In this document: positions 57,502-64,000 of the stretch, one piece after another | Numbering within the stretch: the first letter of the stretch is position 1 | Layout of the letters: every line of letters begins with the position of its first letter | Assembly (NCBI RefSeq): GCF_000597725.1 | Contig: NZ_JFBL01000012.1 | Coordinates: 1 to 64,000 of the forward strand | Reading direction: 5' to 3' | Source of the DNA: Sulfurospirillum arcachonense DSM 9755 | GTDB lineage: Bacteria > Campylobacterota > Campylobacteria > Campylobacterales > Sulfurospirillaceae | DNA length: 64,000 nucleotides | The notes under the pieces: generated by a model | Seen by the model: the letters and a program-made list of their open reading frames with translations, nothing else | Databases searched by the model: none | Told to the model about the DNA's origin: nothing | Position numbers and translations under genes: made by a program

Positions 57502-59438
57502 AAAAATTTCTCCTCGCATTAAGCCAAGGAGTGGCATACGAGGAGGTTCCTTCTGATTTTACCTCTCTCGTGAATGACTTAGTAAGACTTAAAGCTATCA
57601 AACTTAAAAATGGTACCTACATAATGGACTCTCGATATAGAGCAGGAACTATTGATATCTCTTTTAGTGGAACTGGTTTTGTTAAAACATTTGCTAATAA
57701 ACAGATGAAAGATTTACTTGTAGAATCTACTGACATCAATGGTGCTATGAAAGATGATATTGTAATTATCAAAAGATTGCATACTAAACAGGGTCGACCA
57801 AAAGCAAAAGTTATCTTAATTGCACAAAGAAAACATGACACAAGTATCGTTTACACAAAAATCCAACATAAAAGAGTAGTTGGGATAAACATAAAAAATA
57901 AATTTGCCCAAGATATCGCTGCTTCTCAAAAATCACTTAAACAACTTCCAGAAGGAAGTGTACTTAAAATAAACAATGAAACAGGTTCAATAGAAGAAGT
58001 ATTAGGTGTTTTAAGTGACCCTAGAGTTGATGAAAAAATTTCAATGGAACTCTTTGAAAAAACTGAATTTTTTAGTGAAGAAGCTGAACTCGAAGCAAAA
58101 GCTCATGGTGACTATGTTGATAAATCATTTTATCCAAATCGTATTGATTTAACACATTTACCATTTTGTACAATAGATCCAGTTGATGCTAAAGATTTTG
58201 ATGATGCTATCTATTTTGATGAAAAAGAGTGTGCTTTATATGTAGCAATTGCTGATGTAAGTGAGTATCTATTTGATATGGGTAATATTGATAAAGAAGC
58301 AAAAATGAGAGGCTTTTCTATCTATTTTCCTCATAAATCAATTCCTATGTTACCAAGAAGTTTAAGTGAAAATATATGCTCACTTAAACCAAATGAAGAT
58401 AGACTTGCCTTTACGTTTAAAATAACATTGGATAAAACTACTTATGAGCCTATCAAAGAAGAATTGATGAATGCAATTATCCACTCACAAAGAAGATATA
58501 CTTATGATGAGATAGATAAGTTTTTAGACAATGATTTTTCTAAAGCAAAAGCAATAGACAAAGATATATGGAAATATTTGAGCCCTCTTAATGAGTTTTT
58601 GAAAAAAGTAAGGGAAAAAAGACTAAAAGATTCTTTTGAATTTCGCTCAACTGAAATCAGAATGAAAATAGATGAACATCAAAACTTATTGGAAACATAT
58701 ACAGAAAATCAAACACTGTCGCACTCTTTAATAGAAGACTGTATGCTTTTAGCCAATAAAGCAGCTGCAAAAAGATTGGATTATGGTATATTTAGAACAC
58801 ATGGTGATCCTAGTTTTGAAAAAATAGAAAAATTACTTAATGATTTAGTATTAGTTGGTATTAGTGTTAAATTTAATCCAAACATCCCTATGTTAATCAA
58901 ACAAATTCAAGAAAAAGCTGATGCTATTGGGATTAGAGAAGAAGTCGATAAACTTATAATTAGAAGTCAACAAAAAGCTGTTTATGAACCAGAAAACAAA
59001 GGTCATTTTGGACTTGGATTTGATAGCTATACTCACTTTACTTCACCCATTAGAAGATATAGTGACTTAACCTTACATAGGCTTTTAAAATCTGATTTGG
59101 AACATAATAAAAAAAGAAAAGAGTATTTACTCAAAAACATAGACTCACTTTGCGAACAAATTAGTAATTTGGAGAGAGAAAGTGATAAGGTTGCTTGGGA
59201 TTATATGGATAGAAAATATGCTAGATGGGCAAGTGAAAGAATTGGTGAAGACGTAAAAGCCATTGTTACTGATGTAACAAAATCTCCTGTTGCTAAACTC
59301 CAAGATGAAGTAATTGGTGCAAGAATATTTTTACTTGATGAAGATGCTGAACTCTTTGATAAAGTCATAGTTAAAATCGTAGAAGCAGACATTGCAACTT
59401 CTAGAATTTATGCCAAAATAGTGAGAGTGGATGTATAA
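57498..59438 (+). CDS. rnr: Ribonuclease R (RNB family exoribonuclease)
   Basis: A 3'-5' exoribonuclease degrading structured RNA and rRNA. The 646-residue protein has OB-type cold-shock domains (about 60-190) and the RNB catalytic core with CTIDPVDAKDFDDAIYFDE. FGLGFDSYTHFTSPIRRYSD follows, then a short S1-like C-terminus. It is shorter than E. coli RNase R (813), as is usual for Campylobacterota, and lacks the long basic tail. GTG start at 57498. Confidence 0.95.
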   Translation: MKKFLLALSQGVAYEEVPSDFTSLVNDLVRLKAIKLKNGTYIMDSRYRAGTIDISFSGTGFVKTFANKQMKDLLVESTDINGAMKDDIVIIKRLHTKQGRPKAKVILIAQRKHDTSIVYTKIQHKRVVGINIKNKFAQDIAASQKSLKQLPEGSVLKINNETGSIEEVLGVLSDPRVDEKISMELFEKTEFFSEEAELEAKAHGDYVDKSFYPNRIDLTHLPFCTIDPVDAKDFDDAIYFDEKECALYVAIADVSEYLFDMGNIDKEAKMRGFSIYFPHKSIPMLPRSLSENICSLKPNEDRLAFTFKITLDKTTYEPIKEELMNAIIHSQRRYTYDEIDKFLDNDFSKAKAIDKDIWKYLSPLNEFLKKVREKRLKDSFEFRSTEIRMKIDEHQNLLETYTENQTLSHSLIEDCMLLANKAAAKRLDYGIFRTHGDPSFEKIEKLLNDLVLVGISVKFNPNIPMLIKQIQEKADAIGIREEVDKLIIRSQQKAVYEPENKGHFGLGFDSYTHFTSPIRRYSDLTLHRLLKSDLEHNKKRKEYLLKNIDSLCEQISNLERESDKVAWDYMDRKYARWASERIGEDVKAIVTDVTKSPVAKLQDEVIGARIFLLDEDAELFDKVIVKIVEADIATSRIYAKIVRVDV

Positions 59439-60405
59439 AAGAGAATTTGAAAATTTATTCAATAATAATAACTTACCAAAAACCATGCTTTTTTATGGAG
59501 AATGTAACTATCAAAACAACTACTATGCCGATAAAATCATCCAAATATGGAGCCAAGTAGATGATGAGAAAATGCTCCTTCATTATGATGAATATAACTA
59601 CACTGTAGCAAAAAACCATTTAAGCCAATCTTCTCTTTTTGGTGGGCAAAATATCGTTATTGTAAAAACAGACAAGGTAATCCCAAAAAAAGAGTTAGAT
59701 GTTCTAGTTGAAATTTGTGAAAAAAGTGATAATAGTTATTTTTTATATCAATATTTTGGAGAATCTAATAAAGCGAAAAATCTAGCAAAATCATTTAAGA
59801 AAAACTTTGTAAGATTTTTTAAACCAAATCTCAGTGAAGCTTTAACACTTTTACATGTAAAAGCAAAAGAAGTCAATCTTAACATCAATGGATATACCTT
59901 ACAACATCTTTATCTTTTACATCTAGAAGATTTATCATTATGTGTCAACGAGTTTGAAAAACTATCTCTTTTAAATCGAGAAATACAAGCTGTAGATATT
60001 GACAGACTTGTATATGGACTAGGTTCTGTTGGTCTAGATCAGTTCGTTGAAAAATTATTAAAAAAAGAAGATATAAAAGAATCTTTTTCAACTTTAAATC
60101 AAAGTGGTGGGGGAGATGAAATTAGAATTATAAATTCTACACAAAACTATCTTTCACAACTGCTTCTTTTTCACATGTATATAAAAATCCATGGAACATT
60201 TGATGCAAGAGCAATCTTAGGTTACCCTCTTCCTCCTCAAATCGCTAAACAAAGGGCAGACCAGAGTATTAGAATAGATTTAAATAATTATAAAAATATT
60301 TTAGAACACTTAGCAAAAACAGAATTAAAACTCAAAAAGATGAAAAACATAGATAAAAACTCGTTACTTCTATCTTCTTTAATAAAACTTCAAAGTTATT
60401 TATAG
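59431..60405 (+). CDS. holA: DNA polymerase III delta subunit
   Basis: HolA opens the sliding clamp during clamp loading. The 324-residue protein has the divergent AAA fold: TMLFYGECNYQNNYYADKII at the P-loop position without GKT, YFLYQYFGESNKAKNLAKSF and DIDRLVYGLGSVGLDQFVEK. It overlaps rnr by 8 bases, an order I also recall from C. jejuni (rnr Cj0631c, holA Cj0630c). It precedes rpsF. Confidence 0.88.
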   Translation: MYKREFENLFNNNNLPKTMLFYGECNYQNNYYADKIIQIWSQVDDEKMLLHYDEYNYTVAKNHLSQSSLFGGQNIVIVKTDKVIPKKELDVLVEICEKSDNSYFLYQYFGESNKAKNLAKSFKKNFVRFFKPNLSEALTLLHVKAKEVNLNINGYTLQHLYLLHLEDLSLCVNEFEKLSLLNREIQAVDIDRLVYGLGSVGLDQFVEKLLKKEDIKESFSTLNQSGGGDEIRIINSTQNYLSQLLLFHMYIKIHGTFDARAILGYPLPPQIAKQRADQSIRIDLNNYKNILEHLAKTELKLKKMKNIDKNSLLLSSLIKLQSYL

Positions 60406-60436
60406 TATAATCCGCGTTCGTACTGTTCAGCAGTAC
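60406..60436 (+). promoter_or_regulatory. rpsF operon promoter and leader hairpin
   Basis: TATAAT at 60406-60411 overlaps the end of holA and would start transcription near 60418. The leader then has GTACTG (60420-60425) and CAGTAC (60431-60436), a 6-bp stem with a 5-base loop, and later CTCTTTAATTAGAG. AAGGAG precedes the ATG. A ribosomal-protein autoregulatory leader is possible, but the known S6:S18 motif could not be confirmed. Confidence 0.45.
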
Positions 60437-60479
60437 TATTCTTGCTCTTTAATTAGAGTTAAATCCATAAGGAGAAACA

Positions 60480-60896
60480 ATGACAAGACATTATGAATTG
60501 CTTTTTGTTCTAAAACCAACTTTGGTTGAAGAAGAATTACAAGCAAAAGTTACTTTTCTAAAAGAAATTTTAGAAAAAAATGGCGCAGAAATTGCTGCAT
60601 TACAAGATATGGGAACTAAAAAACTTGCTTACCAAGTTCAAAAGTTTGAACGTGGATATTATGGGGTATTTTATTTTACAGCACCAACAGATTCTATCTT
60701 AGAAGTTGAACGTAACCTTCGTATTAGTGAAGACTTTCTTAAATTTATGACTGTTAAATATGAAAAACAAAAAGAGATTAGACACTGGAATAAAGTAGTT
60801 GAAAAGTTTACTGCTAAAGAAGAAGTAGTAGTAGCTAAAGAAGAAACTCCAGCTGAAACAATTGTAGCTAAAGACGAAACAACAACTGAAGCTTAA
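60480..60896 (+). CDS. rpsF: 30S ribosomal protein S6
   Basis: S6 pairs with S18 on the 30S platform. Residues 1-105 are the normal fold (RHYELLFVLKPTLVEEEL, MGTKKLAYQVQKFERGYY). An extra tail to 138 is rich in Ala, Lys, Glu and Thr with near-repeats of VAKEE. It is first in the rpsF-ssb-rpsR operon, a conserved bacterial order. Confidence 0.97.
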   Translation: MTRHYELLFVLKPTLVEEELQAKVTFLKEILEKNGAEIAALQDMGTKKLAYQVQKFERGYYGVFYFTAPTDSILEVERNLRISEDFLKFMTVKYEKQKEIRHWNKVVEKFTAKEEVVVAKEETPAETIVAKDETTTEA

Positions 60897-60911
60897 TCTA
60901 AGGAGCCATGT

Positions 60912-61430
60912 ATGTTTAATAAAGTAATTTTGGTAGGTAATCTAACAAGAGATTGTGAATTAAGATATTTACCAAGTGGAAGTGCTGTGTGTACAACAGG
61001 TATTGCTACGAATAGAAAATTCAAAAATCAGATGGGTGAACAAAAAGAAGAAGTATGTTTTATAGATATTACTTTTTTTGGTAGAACTGCTGAAATAGCA
61101 AACCAGTACCTTAGACGTGGTGCAAAAGTACTTGTTGAAGGACGTTTAAAACTAGACCAATGGACAGACCAAAATGGTGGCAAGAGAAGTAAACACTCTG
61201 TAACTGTTGATAATCTTCAAATGCTAGATTCTAAAGGTTCAAATAATAACGCTGATGGTAATAGTAACTATAATCAGCCACAACAAAACAGTGGTTATAA
61301 TAGTGCTCCTGCTGCACAACCTAGTTATCAACAAGAAACACAACCAAGTCATCAACAACCACAAGCTCCAAAGCATACTGGTCACGAAATACCTGACATC
61401 GATATCGATGAAGATGAAATACCATTTTAG
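60912..61430 (+). CDS. ssb: Single-stranded DNA-binding protein
   Basis: SSB coats single-stranded DNA in replication, repair and recombination. The 172-residue protein starts MFNKVILVGNLTRDCELRYL, the OB fold, followed by a Gln/Asn/Ser/Pro-rich linker (about 110-155) and the acidic partner-binding tip DIDIDEDEIPF. It lies between rpsF and rpsR, 15 bases from each. Confidence 0.97.
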   Translation: MFNKVILVGNLTRDCELRYLPSGSAVCTTGIATNRKFKNQMGEQKEEVCFIDITFFGRTAEIANQYLRRGAKVLVEGRLKLDQWTDQNGGKRSKHSVTVDNLQMLDSKGSNNNADGNSNYNQPQQNSGYNSAPAAQPSYQQETQPSHQQPQAPKHTGHEIPDIDIDEDEIPF

Positions 61431-61445
61431 TAAAAGGAAGAAATA

Positions 61446-61715
61446 ATGGCACCAGAAAGAAGAAAATACGCTCGTAAATATTGTAAATATTGTGAAGCAA
61501 AAATTGAATATATTGACTATAAAGATACAAAACTTTTAAAACAAGCTCTTTCAGAGCGTTATAAAATCATGCCACGTCGTTTGACTGGTAACTGTAAGAA
61601 ACACCAAGAGATGGTTGAACTAGCAATCAAACGTGCAAGACACACAGCTCTTATTCCTTACATCATTGATAGAAAAAAAGTTGTTGCTCATCCATTTGAC
61701 CAACTTCAAGCATAG
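61446..61715 (+). CDS. rpsR: 30S ribosomal protein S18
   Basis: 89 residues. The conserved [19 protein letters not shown] carries the two cysteines of the possible zinc-binding form, and [20 protein letters not shown] is the core. AAGGAAG precedes the ATG. It ends the rpsF-ssb-rpsR operon and is convergent with lon. Confidence 0.98.
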   Translation: MAPERRKYARKYCKYCEAKIEYIDYKDTKLLKQALSERYKIMPRRLTGNCKKHQEMVELAIKRARHTALIPYIIDRKKVVAHPFDQLQA

Positions 61716-61728
61716 TCTTATTAAAAAA

Positions 61729-61753
61729 GTAAGTGAGTCTTTGACTCACTTAC
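61729..61753. terminator. Terminator between rpsR and lon
   Basis: An 11-bp perfect stem, GTAAGTGAGTC / GACTCACTTAC, with a 3-base loop includes the lon stop codon. On the minus strand it is followed by TTTTTT, a clear intrinsic terminator for lon. Plus-strand function for rpsR is weaker. Confidence 0.85.
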
Positions 61754-64000
61754 ACTAACGCATATTTTAAAACCTCTTCTACTCTTGTAACTGGAATTAA
61801 TTCCATCTTTGATTTTACCTCTTCTGGTATATCTTTTAAGTCATTTTCATAATTTTTCTTTGGAATTAACGCAGTTGTAATTTTTGCTTTAAACGCTGCT
61901 ATCAATTTTTCTTTAAGTCCACCAATAGGCAATACTTTTCCCGTCAAAGTAAGCTCACCCGTCATAGCTATATCACTTCTAACTTTTTTATTAGAGAGTA
62001 TTGAAGCCATTGCTGTTGCCATTGTTATTCCGGCACTTGGACCATCTTTTGGAGTTGCCCCTTCTGGAACATGTACATGTAAATCAAATCTTCTATAAAT
62101 TTCACTTGCTTCTAAATCTGTTTTATTTTCTTCTAGTTCTTTATTTGATAAAGGAATAAGAGACATATCTACATCTAATTTTTTCTCATCAATTAAAACT
62201 TTTACAACACTTAAAGCAATTCTTGCTGATTCTTTCATAACATCGCCTAAAGAACCTGTTATTTGCATAACTCCTTTGCCTTTTATTTTAAGAGTTTCTA
62301 TTTTTAAAACATCTCCACCTACACTAGTCCAAGCAAGTCCATTTACTTGTCCTACAACATCTTTTCTATCTCTCTCTTCGATTTCAAATGTTTTCTTTTC
62401 TAAATACTCTTCAAGATTTTTATGGCTAATTGATATCTTTTTGATACTTGGATCAATAAGAAGTTGTTTTGCTACTTTTCTTAATATTTCAGCCACTCTA
62501 CGTCTAAGGTTTCTTACACCAGACTCTCTTGTATAATTTGCTATGATTGTTTCTAAAGCACTTTTTGTAAAAGAGATTTCTGCAGATTTAAGACCATGTT
62601 TTTTTAACTCTTGAGGAACAAGATATTTTTTCATAATTTCAAATTTTTCTTGAGGTGTGTATGAACTTAAAAATATAAATTCCATTCTATCACGAAGTGG
62701 TGCAGGAATTGATCCTACATCATTTGCAGTTGCTATAAAAACCACTTTGCTCAAATCAAGATTAAAGTTTAAATAATAATCTCTAAATTTGTTATTTTGT
62801 TCAGGATCGAGTATCTCTAAAAGTACAGCCGTTGGATCACCTCTAAAACTTTTAGCTACTTTATCAATCTCATCTAAAACCACTACAGGATTCATTTGAG
62901 TAGCCTCAATGATACCTTGAACAATACGTCCAGGCATTGCTCCTATATAAGTTCTTCTATGTCCTCTAAGCTCATTTACATCTTCAAGTCCACCAAGGGC
63001 TATACGAACCAACTCTCTTTTTAAAGCTTTTGCAATTGAGTTTGCAAGTGAAGTTTTACCAACACCTGGAGGTCCTGCAAAACAAAGAATAGCTCCCTGC
63101 CCTTCTTTATCTTTAATCCCTCTTTTAGAAAGAAGTTCTCGAACAGCAAAATACTCTTCTATTCTATCTTTTGGTTTTTCAAGAGAGTAATGATCTTTAT
63201 CAAGTTGAGACCTTACTTCTAAAATATCAAGTTGTTTTTTAGACAAAGAATCAAAAGGGATTTCAACAACCCAGTCAAGATAACTCTGGATCATATTGGC
63301 ATCACTTGAATCTGGATGCATACGAGAAAGTTTATCAATTTGTTTGTTTATCTCTTTATAAGCATCTTCACTCATGCCTGCTTTTTTTGCCTCTAACTTC
63401 TGTCTATACTCTTCTATCTCTTCTTCTCGTTGGGTGTCTGAGCCTAATTCTTGTTGAATCTGTTTTAATTGTTCTTTTAAGAAATACTCTTTATTGACTT
63501 TTTCAATTCTTGAATGTACTTTTGTTTTTATCTCTTTTTGTAATCTACTTGTTTCAATAGCTTCTATTAAATGCTCAATAAGCATCAAAACTTTTGCTTC
63601 AGCATTTGTCTGAGAAAACAGCTCATATGCATGCTCTTTTTTTAACTTCATTGCGCTTGAAATCAAATCACACACTCTATTTATATCACTATTTTCTTCT
63701 ATAGTTTTTAGTAAATCTGGAGGGAAAAGATTGCTTACAAGAGATAAAGCATTTACTTTTTCTTTTAATACTGAAAGAATAGCGTCACTTTTAGGAGTTT
63801 TTTCAAATTTGCTATCTAAAATTTCTACTGTAGCCATCAATGGATTGGTACTTTTTTGCTCGAGAATTTTTCCCTTTGCCATACCTTGAAATAGTATTTT
63901 GACTCTACCATCAGGCAATGCTACTTTTCTCATCACAGAACCAATAACACCTGAATCATAAATAGCCTCAAAATCTCTATGGTTTTCTTGACCACTTTTT
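61750..64000 (-). CDS. lon: ATP-dependent protease Lon (partial, N-terminus missing)
   Basis: Lon degrades misfolded and regulatory proteins. The frame is open to the right window edge, beyond the in-frame GTG at 63936, so the start lies outside. The visible roughly 749 codons include part of the N-terminal domain, the coiled linker ([15 protein letters not shown]), and Walker [21 protein letters not shown]. Walker B is [11 protein letters not shown]. The protease site has [18 protein letters not shown] with the catalytic Ser and [13 protein letters not shown] with the catalytic Lys. Confidence 0.97.
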   Translation of the reverse strand, partial: KSGQENHRDFEAIYDSGVIGSVMRKVALPDGRVKILFQGMAKGKILEQKSTNPLMATVEILDSKFEKTPKSDAILSVLKEKVNALSLVSNLFPPDLLKTIEENSDINRVCDLISSAMKLKKEHAYELFSQTNAEAKVLMLIEHLIEAIETSRLQKEIKTKVHSRIEKVNKEYFLKEQLKQIQQELGSDTQREEEIEEYRQKLEAKKAGMSEDAYKEINKQIDKLSRMHPDSSDANMIQSYLDWVVEIPFDSLSKKQLDILEVRSQLDKDHYSLEKPKDRIEEYFAVRELLSKRGIKDKEGQGAILCFAGPPGVGKTSLANSIAKALKRELVRIALGGLEDVNELRGHRRTYIGAMPGRIVQGIIEATQMNPVVVLDEIDKVAKSFRGDPTAVLLEILDPEQNNKFRDYYLNFNLDLSKVVFIATANDVGSIPAPLRDRMEFIFLSSYTPQEKFEIMKKYLVPQELKKHGLKSAEISFTKSALETIIANYTRESGVRNLRRRVAEILRKVAKQLLIDPSIKKISISHKNLEEYLEKKTFEIEERDRKDVVGQVNGLAWTSVGGDVLKIETLKIKGKGVMQITGSLGDVMKESARIALSVVKVLIDEKKLDVDMSLIPLSNKELEENKTDLEASEIYRRFDLHVHVPEGATPKDGPSAGITMATAMASILSNKKVRSDIAMTGELTLTGKVLPIGGLKEKLIAAFKAKITTALIPKKNYENDLKDIPEEVKSKMELIPVTRVEEVLKYALV

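Noticed and set aside
60412-60436. Known S6:S18 leader motif
   Set aside because: The only CCG trinucleotide near the hairpin lies upstream of the expected transcription start, so the motif cannot be claimed.

Overview
The window is AT-rich bacterial chromosome, densely coded, and almost certainly from a free-living member of the Campylobacterota (Epsilonproteobacteria). The evidence is gene content and order. Several blocks match orders I remember from Campylobacter jejuni and Helicobacter pylori: peb4-fba; pepD/small lipoprotein/cmoB/Cj0977-like; MBL hydrolase-nadE-lpxK-thrC-kdsB; rpsO-Rrf2-flhA; queA-tatC-tatB-hemW-rppH-lysC-hobA-holB-folP-ligA-tlyA-ribF-cmoA; and ilvC-minD-minE-dprA-ruvX. 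HobA, a DnaA-binding initiation regulator, is a lineage marker. Genus cannot be fixed from the sequence; Arcobacter- or Sulfurimonas-like relatives fit. The order comparisons are from memory, not from a search.

Layout. 1-0.8 kb: N-terminus of a giant LapA-type surface adhesin with tandem repeats (partial). 0.9-5 kb: hisD, a PLP enzyme, class II aldolase and the PEB4 chaperone. 5.1-7.6 kb: nth, then a convergent HisKA_2 histidine kinase and response regulator around an intergenic region with its own promoter-like structure. 7.6-18 kb: redoxin, dipeptidase, cmoB, a hotdog protein with an apparent sigma-28 promoter, then nadE/aminotransferase/lpxK/argB/thrC/kdsB. 18-25 kb: DsbD, PPK2, and the hrcA-grpE-dnaK heat-shock operon with CIRCE- and HAIR-like sites. 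24.7-25.3 kb: a small coupled regulator pair. 25.4-30 kb: rpsO, Rrf2, flhA, DHH phosphoesterase. 30-43 kb: the long conserved housekeeping run, including replication, tRNA modification, folate, Tat export and queuosine genes. 43-54 kb: ruvX and dprA, neighbours in H. pylori, separated here by an 8 kb same-strand block (chemoreceptor, cytoplasmic glycerophosphodiesterase, PotABCD-type ABC importer, GlpD). 54-64 kb: minE/minD/ilvC, HDOD protein, rnr, holA, rpsF-ssb-rpsR and lon (partial).

The best candidate for an undescribed system is the dprA/ruvX insertion. It looks like a complete pathway for importing intact glycerophosphodiesters, hydrolysing them in the cytoplasm and oxidising glycerol-3-phosphate. 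The PotD-like receptor appears to have lost acidic polyamine ligands and gained basic residues. A second signal spans the window: the octamer TACATGTA, often inside a longer palindrome, occurs about 32 times, roughly ten times chance by hand estimate, and mostly inside genes. Other points of interest are a LapG-type TAAG site in the adhesin, a stem-loop transcript candidate between the two-component genes, a very acidic TatC tail, and two promoters placed as if for leaderless mRNAs. No tRNA, rRNA, CRISPR array or insertion sequence was seen, and no gene-free stretch exceeds 300 bases.
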